Shown: positions 1-12,187, counted from the stretch's first letter. The stretch: 64,000 nucleotides of DNA from Porodaedalea pini (GCA_002794775.1 NBAY01000004.1:62001-126000), one strand, 5' to 3'. Notes: generated from the letters alone by a model not told the origin. Program-made: numbers and translations.

Positions 1-65
1 TTGTACAGACGGTTGGTTATATTTTATTGAGTCCGGATACAAGGCCCCTTGTTCTTCTCGGTCAG

Positions 66-102
66 TTGCCCCGGTGGTTACGCCTGACCACTCGCAAAAC
101 CC
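66..102 (-). promoter_or_regulatory. gag-pol -1 frameshift signal of element A
   Basis: On the minus strand the heptamer GGGTTTT (102-96) is in the gag frame as G GGT TTT. It is followed after 6 nt by a stem formed by GGTCAGGCG and its near-complement ending in CTGACC, with the gag stop in the loop. The arrangement matches that of the intact element B, so the signal is conserved although gag is dead. Confidence 0.7.
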
Positions 103-1475
103 TGCGAGTCGACGACCTCTTCGTCATCACCTTCCTCTTCCACATAGTCCTCCACCGTCGTCTTTCAAGTGTCTACGACTTCCTCGAAGGACGATTCCTT
201 CATCATGCCTAGCTCGTCGGCGATTAGACGACGTTCACCTGGCGCCATCATCTGCAGCATGCGCTGCACGATCGTCTTCCCCTGCGGGCACGTGTCCTTG
301 AAGTGGCCGAGCTGACCACAGATCCAGCATGCCCGTCGTCGTTGCGCCTCGTTCATCGAGATGTCCATTGGCTGGCCCACTCCTCCAAAGGTGATGCCGG
401 TCGCATCACGTTTGTCGATGTGGGGGGCTGCCATCTGACGACGAGTTGGGGGCATCTGCTGCTGCTGAGGACGTGGTGGTGTCGGGAAGGCACAGCCTCG
501 TTGAATGGCATGGATCTGTTGTTCACCACGATCGATTTTGATTGCCTTCTTTTTCCAGCCGTCGTATGTCGTTGGTACTGGCGTTGACCTTAAAACTCCA
601 CGAACCACTTCGATGTTCATTGCTCACTTCAGGCGGTCGCAGATGATGTTGTCGTCCTTCAGACCAGCCCTTGTGATGACGACGTCGAGTTTCTGGAAGA
701 ACTCATCGGCGGTCAGGTCCTTCTGCACCTTGGTCCGAAACTCCGCTAGTGCTTTTTCTTTCCAGTTCGGATCGTCGAACGAGGCGTCCAGCCATTCCTG
801 GAACCTGGCCCAGCTGTCAGTGAAACTCACAACGCCATTCGTCATGAATTCCTCGACATAGTTCTGCGCCCATGTCGACGCATTGCCTCCCTTTAGGTAC
901 AAAAGCGTGATGTAGATTTTGCTGTCCGATGTCGGGTACCGGCTCGGGTTTTCTGAGACAAAGAGGAGGACCTCGCGTTTGAAGTCCAGATAGTCGTCGC
1001 CACCTGTGAATTCACGTGGCCGGGCAACATCGATATTGGGGGTCGAGGCAGCAGGTGCAGGGGCGTTTGTTGCCTGATGGGCAAAAGCGTTCGCCACGAT
1101 CATCACGATCTGCTCCATCTGTTGTTGACTAAAACCTCCCGCTGACATTGCTGGTGTAGGAGTCGGTGTCGAGGGTTCAGGGGGAGTTGGTGGGGAAGGG
1201 TCTCTTCGAGTCTCGCGGTAAGGACCTGGGGTCGGAGGCAAAAGGACCATAGACGTCGACGGTGCGGGTGATGATGGAGCAGCTGGGGGCCACCTAGCTC
1301 TTCTTCCTTGTTCGTCTGAAGAGTACCAGGCATGCCGGACCTCACTCCACCAGATATTGTGTACGACGCCACTGTTGTTGGTCGCAATGTAGCCTGGTCG
1401 GTTTGAATCCCAACGCGCTGATGCAGGGAGAGCCCGTTGTTGTTCTTCTGTGAGATCTATCTTGACGATGGCAGG
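78..1475 (-). pseudogene. gag: gag of element A, two in-frame stops
   Basis: Structural capsid/nucleocapsid polyprotein of the chromovirus. One frame stays open from about 1475 to a terminal TAA at 80-78 except for TGA codons at 626-624 and 167-165. Both sit where intact relatives have arginine CGN, as expected from CpG deamination. The N-terminal part carries the family block with ATNNSG and IWWSE. The middle has the proline-rich TPG..PPTPPEP linker and then the capsid-like region (REFTGGDDYLDFKREVLLF). The C-terminal zinc knuckle CWICGQLGHFKDTC is intact. There is no ATG at the conserved upstream start of the open frame, so initiation is either at the internal MSAGG or upstream after splicing. 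It is not expected to be functional. Confidence 0.88.
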
Positions 1476-1858
1476 GGAACAGGGATCAGTTGCACGTTTG
1501 ATTTGGGGTTACACCAACGTTGGACGGGTTCGTCGGTGAAGTTAATGATGAGACCGAAGGACGCGGCAGTGATAACAATCGACAACGACGTTGACAACTG
1601 TACACGTAACGTTACCCACATCCAGGTTAAGTGGCTCCTCCACCAAAGGGAGATACAGAGAGCCAGGGTCGGGAAAGGTTTGTTGAAGGTATTATGTAAT
1701 ACACAAACGTCCGAAAACGTCCGGGCAGGGTTGAGGGTTGTCGTTTAGGGGGTTTACACGTCAAGTCCGTCGAGGGGAGCGCTCCTCTAGACTGAGTGAA
1801 GGCGAGTCAACAGCGACGATGTACGCTGGGGATGAGCCTGGGTGGGGTTCTGTTTTTA

Positions 1859-2280
1859 TGTTAGGCAGGAGTCCGGGAGATGACTCGGACTGGGCAGGCC
1901 TCGGCTGACTGTCGTCTGGGACGTGCTATACTCAAGCAAGACTCGGGACACACTTTACTCAGACTAGGTCATCGCGGAGGTAAGAGGATTAGTACAAGTC
2001 TAAACTAATACATAGGGGACGAGTCTCACCTAGGTCGTCGCGGAGGTAAGAGGAAAAGCAGAACGAGGAGTTCATGCGATTCCTGAGACCTCATATAGCG
2101 GCGACCGTGGGACTATATTATCTAAAGTTACATAAACGAACAGAATGGAACGAATGAAGGTCATGTGGAGGGAATGTGGGAAATGATTGAAAAGACGATT
2201 AAATATAATGAAAAGGATCAATTAAAAGAAAGGAAATGATAAAAGGAAAATAAAAGAAAGGAAAAGTTCGAGTCCTGACA
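1859..2280 (-). repeat. 5' LTR of element A
   Basis: The 422-bp LTR has TGTTAGG and CCTGACA at its plus-strand ends. It contains the tandem 24-bp CCTCTTACC..GACCTAG motif, a TATA-type sequence and the 11-nt self-primer just downstream of it. It belongs to the subfamily with the internal GTATTAGTTTAGAC block, shared with B and D. The right flank is TCAAG; its partner is not visible. Confidence 0.9.
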
Positions 2281-3629
2281 TCAAGCCAGTATGAGGTGGA
2301 CTCGTTATTTAATCAAGGAGGATATTACACAGTGGTAGTAATAGATGTAGAGGTAGGGGTAAGAAGATAGCTATGCAGGTAGCTAAAACCATTAAAGCAA
2401 TAGAGAATGGGGATCTGGGGTGCTAGTTACTTGGCCTTATATAGCCTACTGAATTTCTAATTTCTTTACGTTCTGTCCAACCAGATGCCCTTCTATCTCC
2501 TTCCTATGTTTCAGGTGGCCACAGCACTTGGCTGCTGCAGTGGAGATGTATGCACATGTACTCCATCCAATGGTTTTCTTGCATTCTGCAATTTGGACTG
2601 CAGGTGTGAGTCACGTGATGTCTGCACATGTGCGCTGAAGTGCGAGCAGACTGATTTGGTAGTCAGGCTCCCACGTGCTCCACATGCTTCAGTTTAATTA
2701 ACTTCCTGCTTCTCCCATGTGCTTCTATATCGGGGCTTTACTTTCCTGCTTCTCGAAGTATCGTCCTCAGTTGTGGCACTGCATAGCCTATTGGGTAGCA
2801 TTGCTGTGCTCAGGTGGTCATTCCTCCCATTCAAATCCATTGGGGATAACCATGTGGACCCATGGGTTATTCTTGGATCACCATTCAGTGTCAGGTCCAC
2901 TCGGTGTTAAGGTTGCTCCACCAAGACATGTCTCCATTGTGAATGGTGGGTCATGCACTCCTAGAGCTAAAGTGATCTTGAATGCTCGCCTCCCTGATAC
3001 GTGCTTGAATTCATATAGTGTAATTGTGCCTTGATGCTTTATGTCCCTGAGGTATGCCCAACAGTGCTTGAGTGCTGTTGTTATGTGTATTGGTACATTG
3101 TTCCCTTGTACTGGACTCGGGGTAGGTATTCATATCATCATCTTGCAGTTTCTGCATTCTTCATGTGGCTCCTTATTGTATTGGATGACTGTATCCCATT
3201 TGTAGTTCTCCATGCCATGTTCTTCTTTGCTAATGTGGACTTTATATGTCTTGGCATCCCAATAGTAGATTGCCTGTCCTGTTTCAAAGTATGGGGATTG
3301 GCCTTCCCACTTGTGTGCTCATAATGTGACATCCTGGTCCATTAGTCCTATTGTCTTTAGGAGTTCTGGGACCTTCTGTGCTACATTTTGTATAACATGC
3401 ACTTTGTGCATTGAGGATCAACCTCCATAGGGTGTCCTTTGCTTTCTTGACATTTGTGTGCCATGTCACAAGGTGTGACAGTGTAGCATGACTGTGACTG
3501 ACAGATTTTTGCCTGGGCAAGTATCTGTCTAGATCAGGTGACCACATAATCATGTGTATGATTGACAATGATCTGCCTTGATCAGCATTTCCGAATGTGT
3601 GAAAATTTCCTTTCAGTTGACGACACCTA
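2281..3629. other. Unassigned stretch between two chromovirus LTRs
   Basis: No reading frame here looks like a conserved protein, and the longest frames are about 100 codons without recognisable motifs. A possible TATA sequence (CTTATATAGCC near 2442) is present. The composition is less GC-rich than the flanking gag. It could be older host intergenic DNA or the remains of a non-coding element. I see nothing further in it. Confidence 0.5.
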
Positions 3630-4329
3630 TACTCGTCTAGTTACCCACATCCACATCAGGTGCGTACTCCACCAAAGGCTAAGTTGGAGCACCAGGGTTG
3701 GGAAAAGTCAGTTGGAAAGTTTACATAATACATGAATGTCTGAAAACGTCCAGGCAGGGTTGAGGGTTGTCGTTTAGGGGGTTTACACGTCAAGTCCATT
3801 GAGGGGAGCACTCCTCTAGACTGAGTGAAGGCAAGTCGACAGTGATGACGTATGCTGGGGATGAGCCTGGGTTAGGTTCTGCTTTTATGTTAGGTGGGAG
3901 TTCGGGTGGCACTTGAACTGGGCAGGCCTCAGCTGACTGTAGTCTGGGACGTGCTATAACTTGAGCGGGGACTCGGGACATGCTTACTCAGGCTAGGTCA
4001 TCATGGAGGTAAGAGGATTAATACAATATACTCTACTACAGGAGGGGGATGCGGTCTCACCTAGGTCATCGTGGAGGTAAGAGGAAAAGCAGAACAGGTG
4101 TTCAGATGCGATTCCTCTTCCTTATATACAGTGATCACCTCATGAGAACTGGTTACCCAATTGTCTAAGATTACATTACAGGAGCGGAATGGAATGAATG
4201 AAGGTCAGGTGCAAGGGAGTGTGGGAAATGATTGAAAAGATGGTTAAATATAATGGAAAGGGAAGTGATTAAAGTAAAGGAAATGGTAAAAGGAAAAGAA
4301 AAGAAAAGGTGAAAGTTTAAGTCCTAACA
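3630..4329 (-). mobile_element. Chromovirus fragment: 5' UTR plus LTR (3888-4329)
   Basis: On the minus strand a 442-bp LTR (TGTTAGG...CCTAACA on the plus strand) is followed by the family primer-binding site and about 258 bp of 5' UTR. Similarity then stops abruptly near 3630. The LTR has the TACTCTACTACAGGAGG block, placing it with element G and the 3' LTR of F rather than with A, B and D. Gag, pol and the other LTR are missing, so this is a truncated remnant. Its outer end abuts the inverted repeat starting at 4330. Confidence 0.85.
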
Positions 4330-4879
4330 AGTGCTCCAGACCAGCCCAGAATTACAGTATTAGTCTATTATGAATTTACAGACTGATTTTGAGATGTATT
4401 GTGAGGTAGATGTCCTGAATTGGTGCATGCCTAAAACACACAAATCCCCTCTGTTTCTGCAAGCCCCCCAGCCCCCAGGAAAAATTCTTCTCAACTAAGT
4501 TCATGCATGTAAATTCATTCAAAGTGTATTGGAAGAGATTTGAGCAGCATCCATGGATACAGGCTTGCTTCATGAATCAGGGATATGTTCACAAGAATAG
4601 TGCATACAGTCAGAATCTGGTACTCAATTCAGCTCACTGGTTGATGCTATAGCCCCGGATGCTGCTCAAATCTCTTCCAATACACTTTGAATGAATTTAC
4701 ATGCATGAAATTAGTTGAGAAGAATTTTTCCTGGGGGCTGGGGGGCTTGCAGAAACAGAGGGGATTTGTGTGTTTTAGGCATGCACCAATTCAGGACATC
4801 TACCTCACAATACATCTCAAAATCAGTCTGTAAATTCATAATAGACTAATACTGTAATTCTGGGCTGGTCTGGAGCACT
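4330..4879. repeat. Large inverted repeat: 223-bp arms, 104-bp spacer
   Basis: Arms 4330-4552 and 4657-4879 are reverse complements with a single mismatch by my reading (CTAAGTTCATG in the left arm against CTAATTTCATG in the right arm). The spacer 4553-4656 is unique in the window. No open reading frame, target duplication or known terminal motif identifies it as a foldback transposon. The left arm begins at the base after the LTR end at 4329. A transcript crossing it would form a long hairpin RNA. Confidence 0.95.
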
Positions 4880-5581
4880 GTACAGTGAAATCTGAGTGCA
4901 GGAAAAAATGAACAAGGGAAATGGGTTCAAAAACAGCATTTTTGCTGTTTTGGACTCCAATTTTGACTATTTCTTATCACTCTTGTTGAAATATGAAAGA
5001 TGAGATAAAAAATGAATTTAGCAACTTAGATGATGCAAAACGGTCAACTTTTGGTTGAGATATGAAAATGTTTGTGTTTTGAGGCTCTTGTGGCATGAAA
5101 ATCAGTGAAATCACGTGTGACAATACTTTTGAAAAGGGCAGTAATGAACATGTATTGTGAGGAATTGACACAGTAAATCGTCATTTACTCGAATTTCGGC
5201 AGTTATGCCACAAGACACGTCAAAACCACATGAATTCAATGTGTGAAAATACTTCTGAAAAGGGTAGTAGTTTGGCAGCATCATCTAACACATTTAGGAA
5301 TTGTGATGAATTCATCATTCAGTCACACTGGATTCTCCAGAGCTTCGAGTTCATGCATATAAACTAGCTGGCGTGACTGTAGTATATTGCGAGAGGGGAT
5401 CAAGCAAGAAGAATACCCAATCCCCAACAAATCTATCTACTATTTAACTACCTAGCCTCACCTTTAACACGTGCCATCGACAACTTGACCGATCCTTAAG
5501 ATAAACCTAAGAAACCTAAAAGAAAACATTAGTAAGTGGAACCGGCCAAATAAGGAACAAAGAAAGTAACATTTTGTTACA
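4879..5581 (-). repeat. Possible 3' LTR of element E
   Basis: On the minus strand, about 95 bp after the E polyprotein stop, a purine-rich GGAGGG segment precedes TGTAAC (from 5581). The sequence then runs about 700 bp without coding potential to CTGTACA at the edge of the inverted repeat. It holds a TTTATATGC TATA-like motif on the minus strand. The other E LTR is outside the window, so neither identity nor TSD can be checked. The boundaries are an inference. Confidence 0.35.
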
Positions 5582-5591
5582 TATGCCCTCC

Positions 5592-5612
5592 AGCACTTGT
5601 AGTACAAGTGCT
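5592..5612. repeat. Perfect 21-bp palindrome downstream of E pol
   Basis: AGCACTTGTA and TACAAGTGCT flank a single central base, between the E stop codon and its presumed polypurine tract. It could form a small RNA hairpin or bind a dimeric protein. No function is evident. Confidence 0.6.
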
Positions 5613-5675
5613 AGATGGCAATAAATTTAAAAGAGTAAAGAAAATGAAAGAAAATATAATAGGTTAATTACCTAT

Positions 5676-5908
5676 TTATTCCTTCATTGTTTCGTCTTCA
5701 CGTTCGACTTGAGCAAGAGCGAGGGGCGGCGAAGGCGGGGTAGGTGGAGACGATGGAGGTGGCCTCAGACTATGTTCCTGAAATTCGCCAGCAGAATTCT
5801 TGGTGTTCTTGATGCTGCCGGTCGGTTGCTTGTGGCTGGGTCTGACGTCTAGCTTCTTGCTGACGCGTTCTGGAATTTCCATCGAGCCAGAACGGAAGCG
5901 CTTGGTGC
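5676..5908 (-). pseudogene. E polyprotein, extreme C-terminal tail
   Basis: This frame joins, across element H, the frame leaving the E tail at 29773. The stop is TAA at 5678-5676. The peptide is hydrophilic, with a PPPSSPPTPPSPP proline run and an acidic end. It has no recognised domain. Its assignment rests on frame continuity at the H insertion joint and on its position, not on similarity. Alternative: a small unrelated ORF of 68 codons starting at 5882. Confidence 0.55.
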
Positions 5909-5984
5909 TGTAGAGCCATGCCGATCATCCCATCACTGCCGATCGCTCCAGAAGCACTCGAGAACTGGTTCCAATGCATACCGA
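5909..5984 (+). repeat. H 5' LTR, first part (split by G)
   Basis: Matches 28936 onwards in the H 3' LTR, starting TGTAGAGC. It is interrupted at 5984/12188 by element G with a 5-bp duplication. Confidence 0.75.
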
Positions 5985-6358
5985 TGTTAGGCAGGAGTCT
6001 GGGAGATGACTCAGACTGGGCAGGCCTCGGCTGACTGTCGTCTGGGACGTGCTATACTCAAGCAGGGACTCGGGACACGCTATACTCAGGCTAGGTCGTC
6101 ACAGAGGTAAGAGGAAAAGCAGAACAGGTGTTCAGATGTGATTTGTCTTCCTTATATACAGTGATCACCTCGTGAGAACCGGTTGCCCAATTGTCTAAGA
6201 TTACATAAAGGGGAATGGAATGGAACAAATGAAGGTCATGTGAAAGGAGTGTGGGAAATGATTGGAAAGATGATTAAATATAATGAAAAAGGGGGGATTA
6301 AAAGAAAGGAAATGGTAAAAGGGAAAATAATCAAAAGGGAAGAGTTTGAGTCCTAACA
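5985..6358 (-). repeat. 3' LTR of G (one repeat unit deleted)
   Basis: 374 bp, TGTTAGG..CCTAACA on the plus strand. Compared with its partner it lacks 68 bp between two copies of the AGGTCGTC..GAGGTAAGAG motif. The retained copy matches the second repeat, as expected for recombination or slippage between direct repeats. Confidence 0.92.
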
Positions 6359-9300
6359 TTACCCCCCCCTCAAGGTTGGGCATCCCGACCAACCATGGTT
6401 GTAGTCGTTTGGCTCGGTATCGACGAAGAGTGGACAGAGGCGTTGACAAGGGATTTCGAGTTTTTGAGGGGTGCCAGGGTGTCTTTGATAGAATTCAGTG
6501 ATTGCCTCCTTTGCGTTCTTGCCAAAGTCCATCTCAGGCTGCCAAGTTGGTTCATTGTAGCCAACCCACTTGACGAGGTACTGTAGCTTCCCTCGGTGCA
6601 GACGTGAGTCTAGAACTTCCTCGATCTCGTACTCCTCCTCATTGTCGATGATGTCAGGCGGTGGTGGGGGTGGTTGTTTCTGGCTCTCGAAGGATGGTTT
6701 GACGGCGGGTTTCAACAGGGCCTCATTGAAGATGGGGTGGACCTTTTTCCATCACTTTGGGAGCTTGAGCTTGTAAGCGCTTGCTCCCACCTTGTCGACG
6801 ATGTCGAAGGGACCATACCATTTGTCGGCAAGTTTCTTCGTTGGTGAGTCCGTGCTGATATTACGCCCGTTGAGGAAGACCTTTTCACCAGCCTTGTATT
6901 CGACCAATGTTCCTGCCGTCCGGTCATGGTAGTGTTTCATGTCTTCTGCTGCCTTAACCAGATTGTCCTTTGTGACATGATGAGTCTCCTTAATGTACTT
7001 CACAAATTCTTCCGCCGACATGTTGGCAGAGGAAGTTTGCATCGTATCGAAGCTCATTGGGTGACATCTTGTATTTGCAAAGAAGGGGGACATCTTCGTC
7101 GCCGAGTGTTTGTGGTTGTTGTATGCAAATTCTGCGAGTGGTAGCCAGTCCTTCCAGTCCAATTGCCGATGGTTAATGAAGAGTCGAAGGTACTGTTTGA
7201 GCTCCTGGTTAACGTGTTCTGTTTGACCATCTGTTTGTGGGTGATACGCCATTGACGGGTTGCCCTCAATGTGTAGGAGTTTGTACAGCTCCTTCATCAT
7301 TGACGCGTTGAACTGTGTGCCTTGGTCATGGATGATCTTCTTTGGTAAGCCATGGAGGAGGAAGATGTGGTCGCAGTACAGCTAAGCCATGCCTTCTGCT
7401 GACAACTTCATTGTCGTCAGAATCACGTGCATCTGCTTCAAGAACCTATCCACGAAGATGCAGATTGCATTGTGTCCCTTGGAGTCCGGGAGCTCTCTGA
7501 TGAGGTCAACCGTGACGATTTCCCAGGGGCCTTCAGGGACTGCATTTGGATGAAGCGGCCTCGATCTCGACGTCCTCAAGGCTTTTGTCCGTTGACAACG
7601 GTCGCATCCTCGGACGTACGCTCGGACGTTGAAGAACATAGACGCCCACCAGAAATCGCAGCAGACAAGTTCTACTGTCTTCGATGCTCCCAGATGTCCA
7701 GCCAGTACTGAGTCATGATACTCCCACAATATGGCCTCCTTCATCGTCGATGGCACATACACCTTGCCCTTCATCTGCCATAACCTGTTGACTTCTTTCA
7801 TACCCGTTGGCCTCTCCAACTCATCCTGCGCCCTCTGCGCTTCACCCACTCGTTCCACCACCTCATCTCGCGATGTCTGTACCACCCCTCAGTTCAGCCA
7901 CTTCTCCTTGATGAATATGACACCGTCGTTGTCATCCTTGCCTTGGTCATACCCCGCCTTGCATGACAGCAGGTCAGCCTTGCCCATTGTCTTCCCAGAC
8001 TTGTGCTCAAGGTGGAAGTTGAATTCTTCGAGTTCCGTCTGCCAGCGAGCTTGACGATAGCTCAGCTTCTGTGCTGACTTGAAGTACATGAGGTTGGCAT
8101 GGTCGGACCAGATCTCAATCTTGTGACGGGCACCAAGGAGGTACTGTCATCACTCCTTAAGTGCTGAAATGATAGCGAGCATCTCCTTGTCATAGATCTC
8201 ATAGTTTCGTTCCACTGGTTCGAGTGCCTCTGACCTGTAGGCAATCACCCTCCACTTTCCTTCCTGCTTCTGCAGCAACATGCCACCGAGCGCGAAGTTC
8301 GACGAGTCCGCTTCAATGTGGAAAGGGCCCTCATCATTGGCAATGGCCAGGACTGGAGGTGAGCAGAGACGTTGTCTCAGCTCCTCGAACACTTCCTGCT
8401 GTTCGGTCTCCCATACCCAGTCCTTTTTACCCATTAGTGACATCAGCGGATGGACCACCTTGCTGTAGTCCTTGATGAAACATCACAACCAGTTGCCCAT
8501 ACCGAGGAACTGTTGTAGCTCCTTAAGATTTCGTGGGACAGGCCAGTTCGCAATTGCCTCTGTCTTTGCCGGGTCAGCCTTGATCTTGCCATTGCCGATG
8601 ATGTGGCCGAGGTATTTGATGACCTTGGCATCGAACTCGCATTTCTCTGGCTTCAGGTACAGGCCGTTCTCTCGAAGGATCTGCAGTATGCACCTTGACG
8701 TTTCGATATGTTCCTTGATTGTTTCTGAGAGGATCAGGATGTCGTCCAGGTAGACGATGATCAGGTTCGCATAGATCAGGTCCTTGAAGATGTGGTTGAC
8801 GAAGGCCTGGAATGTCACTGGCACATTGCAAAGACCAAAGAACATGACTGTTGGTTCGAAGAGACCCATGTTCGTGTGGAATGCTGCCTTCCACTTGTCG
8901 CCTTCACAGATCCGGATGTTGTAATATCCCCATCAAAGGTCAAGCTTAGTGATGTACTTTGCCTTCTTGGCCTTGTTGATGAGTTCGTCGATGAGTGGGA
9001 GGGGGTATTTGTTCTTGATCGTACCGTCATTGAGCTTACGGTAGTCTTGGATCGGGCGTAGCAATTTGTCAGCCTTCTTAATGAAGAAGAAGGGTGACGC
9101 CATTGGCGAGATCGACCGTTGGATGCAACCAGACTTCAAATTCTCATCGAGGAAGTCCTTAAGCGACTGTTGCTCTGTTGGCGTGAGTGGGTAGATCTTG
9201 CAGTCGCTTGGTTTGAAGTCAGGCTTTAAGTCAATGACGTGATCCCAAGGTCAATGCTCCGGCAGCTTCTCAAAACCCTTCTCACTGAAGATGTTGGCGT

Positions 9301-9905
9301 AGTCGTTGAGGTATGCGGGCCAGGACGCCTTGTCCATTCACACCTCATTCACCCTCCTCATCTTTTCCACCACCTCCTTCTCAATCGCACATTCATCTGG
9401 GCACTGGGTGAATTCAAGCATACCCGTCTTCCAGTTGACTTCAGGATTGTGACGTTGAAGCCAGTCGTAGCCTAGGAAGATGTTTGATGATGCTAATGAG
9501 GTCACTGCAAGGATGATTCATTCCCTATGGTGACCGATCATGAGTTCGACGTCGACGTATTCTTTGATCAACCCAGCCTCGTTGTGTGTTCCGTCGGCAT
9601 TGAGCACTGCAAGGGGTCGGATATAACATTTTGTCTCTAACCCATACCGTTCGATGAACCTCATGTCAATGCACAATCCTGTACACCCTGAGTCCACAAG
9701 GGCGTGCGCATCCACCTCTCTCACTTCACCCACTACACTGTGTCCAACGTTCAGGAGGAGGTCCAGCTGGCGTCCACCAGTTCCCCTCATGAACAGTTGC
9801 TCATACTCGTCTTTTTTGTTCACACCGGTGGGGGCTTTGTAATCGGAAAAGTCATCGACATCATTTGCATCTAGGTATTGTACAGATGGTTGACTATATT
9901 TTACC
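6359..9905 (-). pseudogene. pol: pol of element G, multiply broken
   Basis: Remnant of a protease-RT-RNase H-integrase-chromodomain polyprotein. Segments in order on the minus strand: protease with HALVDSGCTG (about 9713), RT with YLDD (about 8740), RNase H (about 8458-8150), integrase zinc-binding and catalytic core (7885-6950, with AYHPQTDGQTE), and chromodomain (about 6640-6480). The last codon is a TAA (6361-6359) followed at once by the 3' LTR, so the polypurine tract overlaps the end of the gene. Frequent stops and some frame changes separate the segments. Key motifs are still readable but no continuous product is possible. Confidence 0.92.
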
Positions 9906-9954
9906 GAGTCTGGATTCGAAGTCCCTTGTTCTTCTCGGTCAGTCGCCCCAATGG

Positions 9955-11330
9955 CTACGCCTGACCACTCGCAAAATCCTGCAAGTCGACGACCTCTTCG
10001 TCATTGCCATCTTCCCCCACATAGTCCTCCACTGTTGTCCTCTGAGTGTCTACGACTTCCTTGAAGGCCGACTCCTTCATCGCACCCAGCTCATCAGCAA
10101 GAAGGTGATGCTCACCTGGCACCATCATCTGTAGCATACGCTGCACGATGTTCTTCCCTTGAGGACATTTGTCCTTGAAGTGACCCAACTGGCCACAAAG
10201 CCAGCATGCTCATCAACATTGTGCCTCGTTCATTGAGACATCCATTGGCTGACCAGCTCCTCCAAAGGTGACGCCAGTCACATCATGTTTGTCAATGTGG
10301 GGGGCTGCGATCTGACAGTGAGCGGGGGGCGCCTGCAGCTGCTGCGGGCATGGCAGAGGTGGGAAGGCACAACCTCATTGGATGGTGCAGATCTGTTGTT
10401 CTCTGTGATCGATCTCAATCACCTTCTTCTTCCAGTCGTCGTACGTCGTCGGAACTGGCATTGACCTCAACACTCCCCGTACCACCTCAATGTTCATCAC
10501 TTGTTTCAGGCGGTCACAGATGATGCTGTTGTCCATCAGCCCTGCTCTCGTGATGATGACGTCGAGTTTCTGGAAAAACTCGTCGGCGGTGAGGTCCTTC
10601 TGAACCTTGGTTCAGAATTCTGCTAGCGCCTTTTCCTTCCAGTTCAGGTTGTCGAATGAGGCATCTAGGCGCTCTTGGAACCTTGTCCAACTGTCAGTGA
10701 AGGTCACGACGCCAGCCGTTGTTGACTCCTCCACGTAGTTTTGTGCCCACATCACTGCATTGCCACCTTTCAGGTAGGAGAGAGCAACGTAGATCTTGCT
10801 TTCTGATGTCAGGTACCAGCTCGGGTTTGCCGAGACAAAGAGGAGGACCTCACGTTTGAAGTCCAGGTAGTTGTCGCCGCCAGTGAATTCACGTGGCCGA
10901 GCGACGTCAATGTTGGGGGTGGGGGCGGTGGCTTGGGCGACCGGAGCATTGGCGGCTTGGTGGGTGAAGGCACCCATGACAATGGCTGCGATCTGTTCCA
11001 GCTGTTGCTGGCTGAAACCTCCTGTCGACATTGTGGGTTTGGGGGTAGGCATTGATGGTTCAGGAGGGGTTGGTGGTGATGGGTCCCTACGGGTTTCATG
11101 GTATGGACCTGGAGTCGGTGGTAAAACAATGGATGATATCAACGGTGCAGGTGATGACGGGACAGCTGGAGGCCACCTAGCTCTCCTTCTGTCTTCATTC
11201 ATTGAATACCAGCTGTGTCGGATATCACTCCACCAGATGTCATATATGATGCCGCTATTATTGGTCACAACATAGCCTGGTCAGTCTGGGTTCCAATGCA
11301 CTGATGCAGGGAGAGCCCGTTGTTGTTTGT
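9955..11330 (-). pseudogene. gag: gag of element G, broken
   Basis: The Gag frame runs from the conserved TNNSG..IWW block (about 11268) through PPTPEP-type proline repeats, capsid-like REFTGGD..FKREVLLF (about 10900), and a nucleocapsid knuckle in which the first cysteine pair region is damaged (near 10195), to TAG at 9957-9955. It contains frameshifts and stops. The slip heptamer is mutated to GGATTTT (9979-9973), so the frameshift signal is lost too. Confidence 0.88.
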
Positions 11331-11740
11331 TGGTGATATCTATCTTGACAACGGCGGGGGAACAGGGATGGGCTGTGCGTTCGGGTGGATGTTACGCTGA
11401 TGTAAGATGGGTTCATCGGCAAACTTGATGATTAGACGAAAGGAAGCGATCGAGATCGTAATTGACAATGACATTGATGACTGTATGTGATGAGATATCC
11501 AAGTCCAAGTCAGATGACTCCTCCACCAGAGTGCGAGCTGGAGAGCCAGGGTCGGAAAGGTCGGTGAGTGGTATTATGTAATACACGAACATCCGAAAAC
11601 ATCCGGGCAGGGTTGAGGGTTGTCATTTAGGGGGTTTACACGTCAAGTCCGTCGAGGGGAGCGCTCCTCTAGACTGAGTGAAGGCAAGTCGACAGCGACG
11701 ACATACGCTGGGGATGAGCCTGGGTGAGGTTCTGCTTTTA

Positions 11741-12182
11741 TGTTAGGCAGGAGTCCAGGAGACGACTTGGACTGGGCAGGCCTCAGCTGACTGTCATCTG
11801 GGACGTGCTATACTCAAGCAGGGACTCGGGACACGCTATACTCAGGCTAGGTCGTCGCAGAGGTAAGAGGATTAATACAATGTACTCTACTACAGGAGGG
11901 GGACGCAGTCTCACCTAGGTCGTCATGGAGGTAAGAGGAAAAGCAGAACAGGTGTTCAGATGCAATTCGTCTTCCTTATATACAGTGATCACCTCGTGAG
12001 AACCGGTTGCCCAATTGTCTAAGATTACATAAAGGGGAATGGAATGGAACAAATGAAGGTCATGTGAAAGGAGTGTGGGAAATGATTGGAAAGATGATTA
12101 AATATAATGAAAAAGGGGGGATTAAAAGAAAGGAAATGGTAAAAGGGAAAATAATCAAAAGGGAAGAGTTTGAGTCCTAACA
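11741..12182 (-). repeat. 5' LTR of G
   Basis: 442 bp. It keeps both copies of the 24-bp repeat, the TATA region and the self-primer GTTCTGCTTTT (minus strand), complementary to AAAAGCAGAAC just inside the element. It belongs to the subfamily with the CTCTACTACAGGAGG block. Confidence 0.93.
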
Positions 12183-12187
12183 ACTGA

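Larger units (their letters stand above)
1..2280 (-). mobile_element. Element A: 5' portion of a chromovirus (Ty3/gypsy), cut by window edge
   Basis: Reading on the minus strand, an LTR (1859-2280) is followed by a self-priming leader, a 5' UTR (about 1476-1858), gag (1475-78) and the gag/pol junction. Pol lies beyond base 1. It is the same family as the intact element at 45647-51968, with which gag aligns throughout. The primer-binding site just inside the LTR has one G-to-A change from the family sequence. The second LTR and the TSD are outside the window, so its left boundary is unknown. Confidence 0.9.
5985..12182 (-). mobile_element. Element G: full-length but decayed chromovirus
   Basis: A complete minus-strand element of 6198 bp: right LTR 11741-12182 (5'), gag, pol, left LTR 5985-6358 (3'). 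The target duplication is ACCGA (5980-5984) against ACTGA (12183-12187), one CpG transition apart. The uninterrupted target is seen at about 29007-29021. The left LTR is 68 bp shorter because it has lost one unit of the tandem LTR repeat. Coding regions carry many stops and frameshifts, so it cannot be autonomous. Confidence 0.93.

Noticed and set aside
5985..6358. Short 3' LTR of G as product of a spliced leader RNA
   Set aside because: Only one LTR is short and the retained repeat copy matches the downstream unit, which fits deletion between direct repeats.
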